Source: Achromobacter animicus (GTDB lineage Bacteria; Pseudomonadota; Gammaproteobacteria; Burkholderiales; Burkholderiaceae_B). From it: 64,000 nt of DNA. Position numbers and translations under genes: made by a program. Every line of letters begins with the position of its first letter. Position 1 is the first letter of the stretch. Location of the stretch: NCBI RefSeq assembly GCF_902859585.1, contig NZ_CADIJM010000002.1:620001-684000 (forward strand), read 5' to 3'. This document shows, one piece after another, positions 26,157-34,035 of the stretch. The notes beneath the pieces were generated by a model, which had not been told where the DNA came from, searched no databases, and saw nothing but the letters and a program-made list of their open reading frames with translations.

Positions 26157-27496
26157 GCCGCGCCGCCGCCGGCACGCTGACCCAGCGCGTGGTCTGGGCG
26201 CTGACGGGCACGGTCGCGCTGTTCGTCACCGCGCTGGCCCTCCTGGCCTACCTGACGTTCGACCAGATGGAAGACGATCTGGTCAACGACATCCTGAACA
26301 CCGAGATGGACCGCCTGGTCCAGCATGCGCGCAGCAGCGACGAGTTCCTGCCGCGCCACGGCGCGCGCGAACTCGGCGGATCCATGCGGGCGTGGCTCAG
26401 CGTGGACGGTCAGCCGCCCGCCGGCATGCCGCCGGAACTGCTTTCGCTGGAAAACGGACTGCACCTGATCGAACCTGGCGCCTACACCTGGCACGTGATG
26501 GTGGCCGAGACGGGCCGGGGCACGGTGTACCTGCTGTACGACGCCACCGACAACGAAGAGCGGGTGCACGATTTCGGGCTGATCGTGCTGGGCGTGGGCG
26601 CCATCTGCGTCGTGCTCGCCTACGGGTTGGCGCGTCGTGTGGCGGGGGTGGCGGTCGGACCGTTGCTGGATCTGACGGACCGGCTGTCGACCTGGGCGCC
26701 GGGCTCGCCTGACATGGCCGTCACGCGCGACGACGAGGCCGGGCGTCTCATTGAAGCCTTCAACCGCGTGCAGAACCAGGTGGACCGGTCCATCGCCCGC
26801 GAACGCGAGTTCGCCAGCAACCTTAGCCACGAGGTGCGCACGCCGCTGGCGGCGATCCGCTCGGACAGCGAGCTCATGCTCCTGACGCAGGCATTGACGC
26901 CGGATCAGCAGCAGCGCCTGACACGCGTGGTGGACAACGTGGACGACGTCATCGTCAGTCTGGAAAGCGCGCGGGCAATGGCGCGCGACGAGTTGCGCGC
27001 GCCGGAACCGGTGGACATCGCCGAGTGCATGGAAGACGCGTGGCGGGGGCATGCCGCCCAGGCCAGTCTGGCCGACCTGCGCTTTGACAATCAATTGCCC
27101 GCCGGCCAGGTGCTGACGCTGGACCGCTACGCCTTGCTGACCGTGCTGCGCAACCTCGTGCGCAACGCCATCGAACACGCCGCACCGGCCACGCTGACCG
27201 TGGCGCTGGACGCGGAGGGCGGATTGGCGTTGCGCGACAACGGCAAGGGCATTGCTGCCAGCGATCTGCCTTTTCTGTTCCGCCGCTATTTCAGCGGCCG
27301 CCTGCGCGATTCCGGCGTGGCGGGCGGCGACGAGACGGCGCGCGGGCTGGGCCTGGCGATCGCCAAGCGCGTCTGCGACATGCAGGGCTGGTCGCTCAGC
27401 GTCGAATCCTCGCAAGCAGAAGGCCCGGCGCGCGGCACGCGCTTCCTGCTGCGTTTCGAGCCCGACGAGCGGGGCGGCCCGACGGCGCAAATTTGA
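26153..27496 (+). CDS. Membrane sensor histidine kinase
   Basis: Partner of the preceding regulator, 447 residues. One membrane helix lies near residues 17-37 and a second near 140-160, with about 100 periplasmic residues between. A HAMP segment follows. The phospho-acceptor is H226 in NLSHEVRTPLAAIRSD. ATP-binding boxes are NLVRNAIEHAAP (N), LRDNGKGI (G1) and RGLGLAIAKRV (G2). The compact periplasmic part has no cysteine pair or known ligand fold. Stimulus unknown. Confidence 0.93.
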   Translation: MSRAAAGTLTQRVVWALTGTVALFVTALALLAYLTFDQMEDDLVNDILNTEMDRLVQHARSSDEFLPRHGARELGGSMRAWLSVDGQPPAGMPPELLSLENGLHLIEPGAYTWHVMVAETGRGTVYLLYDATDNEERVHDFGLIVLGVGAICVVLAYGLARRVAGVAVGPLLDLTDRLSTWAPGSPDMAVTRDDEAGRLIEAFNRVQNQVDRSIAREREFASNLSHEVRTPLAAIRSDSELMLLTQALTPDQQQRLTRVVDNVDDVIVSLESARAMARDELRAPEPVDIAECMEDAWRGHAAQASLADLRFDNQLPAGQVLTLDRYALLTVLRNLVRNAIEHAAPATLTVALDAEGGLALRDNGKGIAASDLPFLFRRYFSGRLRDSGVAGGDETARGLGLAIAKRVCDMQGWSLSVESSQAEGPARGTRFLLRFEPDERGGPTAQI

Positions 27497-27558
27497 CGAA
27501 TTTTCGACTGGCGGGACCGTAAAGTGCGCTGGCCCGAAACGTCCGGATCTTCGTCTCC

Positions 27559-28320
27559 ATGCCGTCCCCATTGCTGCAGTCCCCCCTGGCGCCGGCGCTG
27601 CATGCGCCGACAAGAACCCGCTATCTGCTGACCCACGTCGGGGGCGTGACGCTGTTGCTGGCCTGTATGGCCTGGTGGTCACAGGCGTCGGGACTGGACA
27701 TGCGCATCGCGCGCGCGCTGTTCGATCCGCTGCTGGACGACTTTCCGCTGCATGGCAGCCGGTGGCTTGAATTGCGGGGCCACCGGATGGTGCTGGCGCT
27801 GCCGATCAGCGTGGGTCTGGCCGCGGCGGGCGTTGCAGCGGGCAGCTACCGCATCGCGGCGTGGCGGCGCTGGCGCGGGGTGGCCTGTGCCGTCGCGATC
27901 ACGTGCTTGACGGGGCAACTGCTCATTACGCAACTCAAGCATCACACCATGCTGCCGCGCCCCTACGATCTGGAGACGTTGGGCGGCTATACGCCTTATC
28001 CGGTGCACTGGTGGACCTGGGCAAAGGCGCGCGCCGGCGGCGCGTTGCCCAGCGGCCATGCCGGCGCGGGCTACGCCTTGCTGACCCTTTACTTCGCGGG
28101 GTGGGCGTTGGGCCGCCCGGCGTGGCGCTGGAGCGGACTGGCGATCGGCGTGGCGGCCGGCGTGGCGTTTTCGGCGGTGCGCATTCTGCAGGGCGCGCAT
28201 TTTCTCAGCCAGACGCTTTGGTCCGCCGCCCTGATGTGGCTGCTGGCGGCGGTGTTCTTCTATCCGCTGATCGCGGGGCGGGCGCCCGGATGCCCGCCCC
28301 GCCAGCACCGCGTCAGTTGA
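27559..28320 (+). CDS. PAP2-family membrane phosphatase
   Basis: A 253-residue integral membrane phosphatase with about six membrane helices, acting on a periplasm-facing lipid or isoprenoid phosphate. Motif 1 is KHHTMLPRPYD (KxxxxxxRP), motif 2 is LPSGHAGAGY (PSGH) and motif 3 is RILQGAHFLSQ. Motif 3 has R and H, but the usual terminal Asp is Gln, which could tune the charge relay. It lies 62 bp after a two-component system whose output may be lipid A or undecaprenyl-PP dephosphorylation (inference). A TTGACG box at about 27494 could be its own -35. Its stop overlaps that of the convergent TRAP permease gene. Confidence 0.87.
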   Translation: MPSPLLQSPLAPALHAPTRTRYLLTHVGGVTLLLACMAWWSQASGLDMRIARALFDPLLDDFPLHGSRWLELRGHRMVLALPISVGLAAAGVAAGSYRIAAWRRWRGVACAVAITCLTGQLLITQLKHHTMLPRPYDLETLGGYTPYPVHWWTWAKARAGGALPSGHAGAGYALLTLYFAGWALGRPAWRWSGLAIGVAAGVAFSAVRILQGAHFLSQTLWSAALMWLLAAVFFYPLIAGRAPGCPPRQHRVS

Positions 28321-29596
28321 GCAGCACGCCCGGCAACCATAGCGAGAACGCCGGCACATAGGTCACCAGCGCCAGCGCGGCCAGCAGCGCGCCGTAGAAC
28401 GGCCAGATGGTGCGCATGACCGTCCCCACGGATACCCCGCCGATGGCGCACCCCACAAACTGCGTGGTGCCCACCGGCGGCGTGTTCAGCCCCAGCGCGC
28501 AGTTCAGCAGCAGCACCATGCCGAACTGCACCGGCCCCATGCCGTACTGCATGCAGATCGGCAGGAAGATCGGCGTGCAGATCAGGATGGTGGCGGCCAT
28601 GTCCAGGAACGTTCCCAGCACGAACAGGATGATGTTGACCATCAGGAAGATGGCCCACGGCTCCGTCGAGATGGACGCCATCAGCTGCCCGGTCTTTTCG
28701 GCCACGCCATAGAAGCTGATCAGGTAGCCGAACGTTGCCGAAATGCCGATCAGCAGCAGCACCACGCCCGTGGTCTTCACGGCCTTGCTGGCGGCGCGCA
28801 CGAACTGGTCCCAGGTCAGCGAGCGGTAGACGAAGATCGTCAGCGCCAGGGCATACAGCACCGCCACCGCCGCGGATTCCGTCGCGGTGAAGACGCCGCT
28901 CAGGATGCCGGTAATGATCAGCACCACCACGAACAACCCCGGCGCCGCGGCGACCAGCGAGCGGAACACGATGTGCCAGCCCGGAAAGGTGCCTGCCGGA
29001 TAGCCGCGGCTGCGCGCCACGAAATACGCAGCGGCCAGGTTGCACACGGTCAGGATCAGGGCGGGCACCACGCCTGCCGCGATCAGCGCCGCGATGGACA
29101 CCTTGCCGCCCGCGGCCAGCGTGTAGATGATGATGTTGTGGCTGGTCGGCATCAGCGCGCCCACCAGCGCCGCGTGGGTTGTGACGTTCACCGCGTAGTC
29201 AGCGTGATAGCCCTCGCGCTTCATCATCGGGATCATCACGGACCCCATCGCCGACACGTCCGCCACGGGCGATCCCGACACCCCGCCGAACAGCGTGCAG
29301 GCCACCACGTTGGACATGCCCAGGCCGCCCCGCACATGGCCCACCAGCGATTTGGCAAAGTTCACGATGCGGTCGGCGATGCCGCCGTACAGCATCAGTT
29401 CACCGGTGAAGATGAAGAAGGGGATGGCCAGGAACGAAAACGCGTTCATGCCCGAGGTCATCTGCTGGAAGGCCACCGCGAGCGGCAGGTCCTCGTACAT
29501 GATGGCCGTGATGGACGACAGCCCGATGGCAAAGGCCACCGGCACGCCGATCACGAGGAACCCCATGAAGGTGAAGGAAAGCAGTGTCAGCGCCAT
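28313..29596 (-). CDS. dctM: TRAP transporter large permease (DctM)
   Basis: The 427-residue, roughly 12-helix subunit of a sodium-coupled TRAP transporter that imports an organic acid handed over by the DctP protein. Typical segments are FTGELMLYGGIADRIV, HVRGGLGMSNVVACTLFGGVSG, LVGALMPTSHNII, and LGLNTPPVGTTQFVGCAIG. The ATG at 29596 overlaps the end of dctQ. It is the last gene of the uronate operon, and its stop overlaps by 8 bp the end of the convergent PAP2 gene. Confidence 0.94.
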   Translation of the reverse strand: MALTLLSFTFMGFLVIGVPVAFAIGLSSITAIMYEDLPLAVAFQQMTSGMNAFSFLAIPFFIFTGELMLYGGIADRIVNFAKSLVGHVRGGLGMSNVVACTLFGGVSGSPVADVSAMGSVMIPMMKREGYHADYAVNVTTHAALVGALMPTSHNIIIYTLAAGGKVSIAALIAAGVVPALILTVCNLAAAYFVARSRGYPAGTFPGWHIVFRSLVAAAPGLFVVVLIITGILSGVFTATESAAVAVLYALALTIFVYRSLTWDQFVRAASKAVKTTGVVLLLIGISATFGYLISFYGVAEKTGQLMASISTEPWAIFLMVNIILFVLGTFLDMAATILICTPIFLPICMQYGMGPVQFGMVLLLNCALGLNTPPVGTTQFVGCAIGGVSVGTVMRTIWPFYGALLAALALVTYVPAFSLWLPGVLLN

Positions 29597-30150
29597 GCCG
29601 GGACCACCTTCTGGTTGCGCAGGATCGCGATGATGTGCTCGATGGAAAAGAGCGCGATCAAGGTGCCCGACAGGGTTGCAGGAACGTACTTCCAGGCGTT
29701 GGAGATGCCCAGGTTCGGAATCTTGTAGGCCGCGACGGACTCGGCCAGCACGCCGCAATTCCAGGCCATCAGCACGCCGAACAGCAGCACGAGCAGATGG
29801 ATGAAGATGCGCAGCCGCCGCTGCCCGGCGGCGGGCAGGGCGTCCAGCAGCGACTCGAAGCCGATATGGCCGGCGTCGCGCACGCCGACCGCGGCGCCCA
29901 GCATGGTGACGTACAGCACCAGCAAAAGGGCCAGGCTTTCTGCCCAGGTCGGCGTGCTGTTCAGGACGTGGCGGCCGAAGATCTGCAGCGAGACAGCGAC
30001 GATCAGGCAGATCAGCCCGAAGACGCTGGTCCACATGCAGATTCGCGCCAGCCGGGCGCAGGCGCGGGAGTAGGCATCCAGCGGGGCAGCCAGGGCTTCT
30101 TCCCGGCCCCCCGCGGCGACATCTGGTTCATTCGTGGGTGTGGCCAACAT
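29587..30150 (-). CDS. dctQ: TRAP transporter small permease (DctQ)
   Basis: The 187-residue, four-helix small membrane subunit of the TRAP transporter. After a hydrophilic N-terminal tail of about 40 residues come the helices, with FGRHVLNSTPTWAESLALLLVLY, GAAVGVRDAGHIGFE and the C-terminal RNQKVVPAWR. It lies 7 bp after dctP and overlaps dctM by 10 bp, so the three are one coupled unit. The family is variable in sequence but this layout is diagnostic. Confidence 0.92.
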   Translation of the reverse strand: MLATPTNEPDVAAGGREEALAAPLDAYSRACARLARICMWTSVFGLICLIVAVSLQIFGRHVLNSTPTWAESLALLLVLYVTMLGAAVGVRDAGHIGFESLLDALPAAGQRRLRIFIHLLVLLFGVLMAWNCGVLAESVAAYKIPNLGISNAWKYVPATLSGTLIALFSIEHIIAILRNQKVVPAWR

Positions 30151-30157
30151 GATGTCC

Positions 30158-31135
30158 TCACTGCACGGCCTGGATCTTGGCGACCAGATCCTTCATTTCA
30201 GGGGTGGTGACAAAGCGTTCGTACACCGGCTTCATCGCACCCTGGAACGAGGGTTTATCGACCTGCGAGATCTGCGAACCGGCCTTCTCGACCACGGCGC
30301 GCGACTTCTGCTCGCGTTCGTCCCACAGCTTGCGCATGTACGGCACCGATTCGCGCGCGGCCTCGCGCAGGATCTTCTGGTCGTCCGGCGGCAGCTTGTC
30401 CCACTGGCGCTTGGAGAAGATCAGGATCTCGGGCGTCATCGTGTGCTCGGTCAGCGAATAGAACTTTGCGACCTCGTAGTGATGCGCGCTCTCGTAGCTG
30501 GGAAAGTTGTTCTCGGCCGCATCCACCAGTCCTGTCTTGAGCGACGTGTAGACCTCGCCCATCGGCATCGGCGTGGCGTTGCCGCCCATCGCTTCCACCA
30601 TCGCGACGGACAGGTCCGACTGCTGCACGCGGATTTTCAGGCCCTTGGCGTCGGCCAGCGTCTTGATCGGCTTCTTGGTCGTATACATGGAACGCGATCC
30701 GCTGTCGTACCACGCCAGTCCGACGAAGCCCGCAGCCTCGCACGAGCGCAGGATCTGGTCGCCGATCTCGCTGTCCAGCACCTTGTGCAGATGCTCTTTG
30801 GAGCGGAACAGGAACGGCAGCGACGGCACGCGCGTGGTCTGGCAGATGTTGTGCATCGCCGCGCTGGAGACGCGGGACATGGCCAGCGCGCCCAGCTTCA
30901 CCTGCTCGATCGAATCATCTTCGTTGCCGAGCGCGCCGCCGGAAAACACCTTCACGGTGATGCGGCCGTTGGTCCGTTGCTTGACCAGTTCGCCGAAGTG
31001 GCGCACGGCCTGCACAGTGGGGTAATCGTCGGGATGGATGTCCGCGGAGCGCAGCTCGGCGGCGTGGGTGGCGGGAATCAGCGTCAGCAAGGCGGCCGCG
31101 GCCAGAACGGCGCGGCTCAGGTGAGGGTGCAGCAT
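30158..31135 (-). CDS. dctP: TRAP transporter solute-binding protein (DctP)
   Basis: Periplasmic receptor, 325 residues, with a signal peptide ending in ALLTLIPATHAAE. Motifs include SADIHPDDYPTVQAVRHF, SGGALGNEDDSIEQ, a binding-site segment GSRSMYTTKKPIKTLADAKG(LKIR) with the conserved Arg that grips the substrate carboxylate, and GEVYTSLKTGLVDAAENNF. The start is ATG 31135, with GGAGGT close upstream; an upstream reading to 31204 has no support. Uronate dehydrogenase and lactonase in the same operon suggest a hexuronate ligand (D-galacturonate or D-glucuronate). Confidence 0.94.
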   Translation of the reverse strand: MLHPHLSRAVLAAAALLTLIPATHAAELRSADIHPDDYPTVQAVRHFGELVKQRTNGRITVKVFSGGALGNEDDSIEQVKLGALAMSRVSSAAMHNICQTTRVPSLPFLFRSKEHLHKVLDSEIGDQILRSCEAAGFVGLAWYDSGSRSMYTTKKPIKTLADAKGLKIRVQQSDLSVAMVEAMGGNATPMPMGEVYTSLKTGLVDAAENNFPSYESAHHYEVAKFYSLTEHTMTPEILIFSKRQWDKLPPDDQKILREAARESVPYMRKLWDEREQKSRAVVEKAGSQISQVDKPSFQGAMKPVYERFVTTPEMKDLVAKIQAVQ

Positions 31136-31246
31136 GTCTACCTCCGGATGGGGTACGGCGTTTCGTTGAGGGCCGTGATGGCCCCGAAGCTCTTTGATAT
31201 GCACTGCCTGCTCGGGGTGGGCGCGCGCGAAGCCGCCCGTCGGGTG

Positions 31247-32125
31247 CTAACCGGCGCTGGCGGTTTCCTCCAGGCCCTGCACGCCGGGGTGCAGGGCGAA
31301 TACCGCGCCATCCAGCGCGCCGGGAGCGGCGTTCGCGGGACGGATCGACGTGACGAAAAGGGTGTCCATACCGGCGCCGCCGAAGGCGCACATGGCGACC
31401 TTCGCGGCAGGCACGTCCAGGGTGCGGTCCAGACGGCCGTCGGGGGTGTAGCGGTACACCTTGCCGGCGTCGTTGCCGCAGATCCAGTAGCAGCCCGCCG
31501 CGTCCACGGCGGCGCCGTCCGGGCGGCCGGCGGGCAGGGCGGGGATGAAGACGCGGCGGTGGGACGGCATGCCGGCATCGGTGTCGTAGTCAAACGCCCA
31601 GACGGTCGCGCGCGATGGGTGCGAATCGGACAGGTACATTGTCCGGCCATCGGGACTGAAAGCCAGGCCGTTGGGCACGATCAGGTCGTCGAGCAGCACG
31701 GACGTGCCGCGCGCATCGTGGCGGTACAGTGCGCCGGCGGGCCAGGCGAGGCCCATGTCCATCACCATGGTGCCGGCCAGGAACCGGCCCTGCCGGTCGC
31801 AGCGGCCATCGTTGAACCGCATGCCGGGCGCGTTGTGGGCCACGGCGGCAAGTTGCCGGGGCAGGCAAGCCTCGCCCTCGCGCAGGGCGTCGCAGGCATA
31901 GAGGCCGTCTTCCATGGCCAGCAGCCACCCGTCGCCGCGCATCGCCATGCAGCCCGCCATCTGCGGCAACGCCCAGTGCGCGAATGCGCCGGTCTCGGGC
32001 GTCCAGCGCCACAGCGTCTTGCCGGGGATGTCGGTCCAGTAGAACGCCTTGTCCGCGCGCCGCCAGATAGGGCTTTCTCCGACGCCGCACAACAAGGTTC
32101 CAAGACGTTCGGCGGTGATGGACAT
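31247..32125 (-). CDS. SMP-30/gluconolactonase-family aldarolactonase
   Basis: A 292-residue six-bladed beta-propeller lactonase. Expected metal ligands are the Glu of GVGESPIWR, the Asn of MRFNDGRCDRQGRF, the Asn of PNGLAFSPDG and the Asp of GRPDGAAVDAAG. In a uronate operon it would open the galactaro- or glucaro-1,4/1,5-lactone made by the upstream uronate dehydrogenase. The start ATG 32125 (MSITAERLG) lies 8 bp after the udh stop; the longer frame upstream is non-conserved. Confidence 0.92.
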   Translation of the reverse strand: MSITAERLGTLLCGVGESPIWRRADKAFYWTDIPGKTLWRWTPETGAFAHWALPQMAGCMAMRGDGWLLAMEDGLYACDALREGEACLPRQLAAVAHNAPGMRFNDGRCDRQGRFLAGTMVMDMGLAWPAGALYRHDARGTSVLLDDLIVPNGLAFSPDGRTMYLSDSHPSRATVWAFDYDTDAGMPSHRRVFIPALPAGRPDGAAVDAAGCYWICGNDAGKVYRYTPDGRLDRTLDVPAAKVAMCAFGGAGMDTLFVTSIRPANAAPGALDGAVFALHPGVQGLEETASAG

Positions 32126-32133
32126 GAAAGGCT

Positions 32134-32973
32134 TCAGGCGTTCGGGAAGGGGAAGGGGCCGGCCTTGACGAAGGCGCCGCCCTGGTAGCGCGCCGCGGGA
32201 TCGTCCGCGGCCAGCGGGGGCTGCGCCTCGACCTGCGCGCGGAAGCGCTCGGAAGAGTCCTTGGGCGCAAAACCAAGCACGGCCGCGCCGCTGTTGTCCC
32301 ACCAGCTGTCGCGATTGGCCGACGCACCATACACGATGAGGTGGCCGACGTCGGGAGTGAAAAGGGATCGGACAACCAGATCGGTCAGGTCGTCGTGGCT
32401 GAGCCAGGTGACCAGCATGCGCCGGTCCCTGGGTTCGGGAAACGACGAGCCGATGCGCAGGCAGACGGTCTGGATGCCATATCGGTCGAAGTAGAAGCGC
32501 GACAGGTTTTCGCCGTAGGCCTTGCTCAGGCCGTAATAGCCGTCGGGTCGCAGCGGCACGTCGGCGTCCAGGGTCTGTCCCTGTTCATAAAAGCCGATGA
32601 CGTGGTTGGAGCTGGCAAACACCACGCGCCGCACGCCGTGCAGGCGGGCCGCCTCGTAGACGTTGTAGACGCCCTGGATATTGGCCGGCAGGATTTCTTC
32701 GAAGGGGCGCTCGACTGACACGCCGCCCAGATGCACGATGGCGTCCGTGCCGCGCACCAGTTCCGACACGGCGGACGCGTCGGCGAGATTGCATTGCACG
32801 ACCTCTTCGCCGTCTTGTGCGGGGGCCATCGCCGCCACGTCGGAGACGCGCAGGATGTCCGCATGAGCTTTCAATCGGGGACGCAGTACCAGGCCCAGGT
32901 TGCCGGCGGCGCCGGTCAATAACAAACGATGACACCGAAGGGATTCAGGCATGTTGTTGACAGCTCGGCTCAT
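32134..32973 (-). CDS. udh: Uronate dehydrogenase
   Basis: NAD-dependent short-chain-type enzyme oxidising D-galacturonate or D-glucuronate to the aldarolactone. The 279 residues agree closely with the characterised Pseudomonas Udh: LLLTGAAGNLGLVLRPRL (NAD loop), RVSDVAAMAPA, GGVSVERPFEEILPANI, FASSNHVIGFY, YYGLSKAYGE (catalytic Tyr and Lys), RIGSSFPEPRDRRML and WWDN. The ATG at 32973 is used; MPES at residue 8 is an alternative. First gene of udh-lactonase-dctPQM, divergent from a FadR-type repressor across a palindromic operator. Confidence 0.95.
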   Translation of the reverse strand: MSRAVNNMPESLRCHRLLLTGAAGNLGLVLRPRLKAHADILRVSDVAAMAPAQDGEEVVQCNLADASAVSELVRGTDAIVHLGGVSVERPFEEILPANIQGVYNVYEAARLHGVRRVVFASSNHVIGFYEQGQTLDADVPLRPDGYYGLSKAYGENLSRFYFDRYGIQTVCLRIGSSFPEPRDRRMLVTWLSHDDLTDLVVRSLFTPDVGHLIVYGASANRDSWWDNSGAAVLGFAPKDSSERFRAQVEAQPPLAADDPAARYQGGAFVKAGPFPFPNA

Positions 32974-33016
32974 GACGCAACGCTCTGTGAATGGCGCGGT
33001 GGAGTGGACTTGTCTG

Positions 33017-33049
33017 GTACGTTATCGTACAACTGTCGCAAAGTATAAT
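33017..33049. promoter_or_regulatory. Palindromic operator and promoter between udh and the FadR-type repressor
   Basis: GTACG-TTAT-CGTAC (33017-33030) is a perfect dyad of the kind bound by FadR-subfamily GntR proteins. It overlaps the -35 region of the repressor promoter: TTATCG (33022-33027), 16 bp, then a consensus TATAAT (33044-33049). It also lies in the likely promoter zone of the divergent udh operon. A related CGTAC half-site recurs at about 33871, after the repressor gene. Confidence 0.65.
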
Positions 33050-33102
33050 GAACGCCATTTTTCAGCGTCAAGCGCTGCGCAACCGCTTCCGGATAATCCC
33101 TG

Positions 33103-33831
33103 ATGAACGCTCCCGCCGATACCCCTGTTTTGCCGCAGCGTCGTCCCCGCAACCTGGCGCAAGGCCTGGTTGAAAACATTTCCGAACGCATCCGCAGCGG
33201 TGAAATCCGCCCGGGCGACAAGCTCCCCACCGAATCCGCCATCATGCGTCAGTTCGGCGTAAGCCGCACCGTCGTGCGCGAGGCGCTGTCGCGTCTGCAG
33301 GCCTCGGGTCTGGTCGAAACGCATCACGGCGTGGGCACCTATGCGCTTGAGCCTAGCGGCGGCGGCGACTTCCGCGTCGACCCGGCCGACATCGCCACCG
33401 TGCGCGACGTGCTGGTGCTGCTGGAACTGCGCATCTGCCTGGAAAGCGAGGCCGCGGGCCTGGCCGCCATCCGCCGCAGCGACGAACAGTTGCAGGCGAT
33501 GCGTCGCGCGCTGGATGCCTTCAAACAGGCGCTGGATGCGGGCGGTGACACCATCACGCCGGACTTTCAATTCCATCTGCTGGTGGCCCAATCCACCGAC
33601 AACCGTTACTTCGCGGACCTCATGGCGCACCTGGGCTCGGCCATCATTCCCCGCACCCGCATCAACTCCGCCAAGTTCGCCCTCGAAGACCGCGCCGCCT
33701 ATCTGGCGCGCGTGAATCTCGAACACGAAGACATCTACAGCGCAATCACGCGCCAGGACCCCGAGGCCGCCCGCGCCGCCATGCGCACGCACCTGAGCAA
33801 CAGCCGCGAACGCCTGCGGCGCGCGCAATAG
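33103..33831 (+). CDS. FadR-subfamily GntR transcriptional regulator of the uronate genes
   Basis: A 242-residue regulator with an N-terminal winged helix (residues 20-85: LVENISERIRSGEIRPGDKL, SAIMRQFGVSRTVVREALSRL) and a C-terminal all-helical FCD ligand domain. The FCD metal site is suggested by DFQFHLLVAQ and the histidine in RTHLSNSRERL. The ATG at 33103 gives MNAPADTPVL. It is divergent from udh and probably represses it until a uronate or aldarate binds. A good terminator follows at 33912. Confidence 0.93.
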   Translation: MNAPADTPVLPQRRPRNLAQGLVENISERIRSGEIRPGDKLPTESAIMRQFGVSRTVVREALSRLQASGLVETHHGVGTYALEPSGGGDFRVDPADIATVRDVLVLLELRICLESEAAGLAAIRRSDEQLQAMRRALDAFKQALDAGGDTITPDFQFHLLVAQSTDNRYFADLMAHLGSAIIPRTRINSAKFALEDRAAYLARVNLEHEDIYSAITRQDPEAARAAMRTHLSNSRERLRRAQ

Positions 33832-33911
33832 CCATCATATTGAAGGCGATTGGTCCACGTGTGATGTCGTACAACGTTTGAACCGCCTCTCGTCGCCGTT
33901 GATAAGCCCGA

Positions 33912-33943
33912 AACCGCGTTACTCTTGGCGCGGTTATTTTTTT
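33912..33943 (+). terminator. Intrinsic terminator after the FadR-type gene
   Basis: AACCGCG (33912-33918), 10-nt loop, CGCGGTT (33929-33935), followed by ATTTTTTT (33936-33943). Confidence 0.8.
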
Positions 33944-34035
33944 GGTTCTCGAAACGGCATGGTTCTGCGCGGCACATCAGGCAATACGCATTCTTCGTTG
34001 GGACAGGCATGTCCCGTTGCTCGGAGGGTCGCGGC

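Noticed and set aside
33925-34035. Longer start for the LtaS/OpgB-like protein
   Set aside because: The ATG lies within the terminator of the previous gene and has no ribosome site, while ATG 34036 follows GGAGG and begins the membrane domain.
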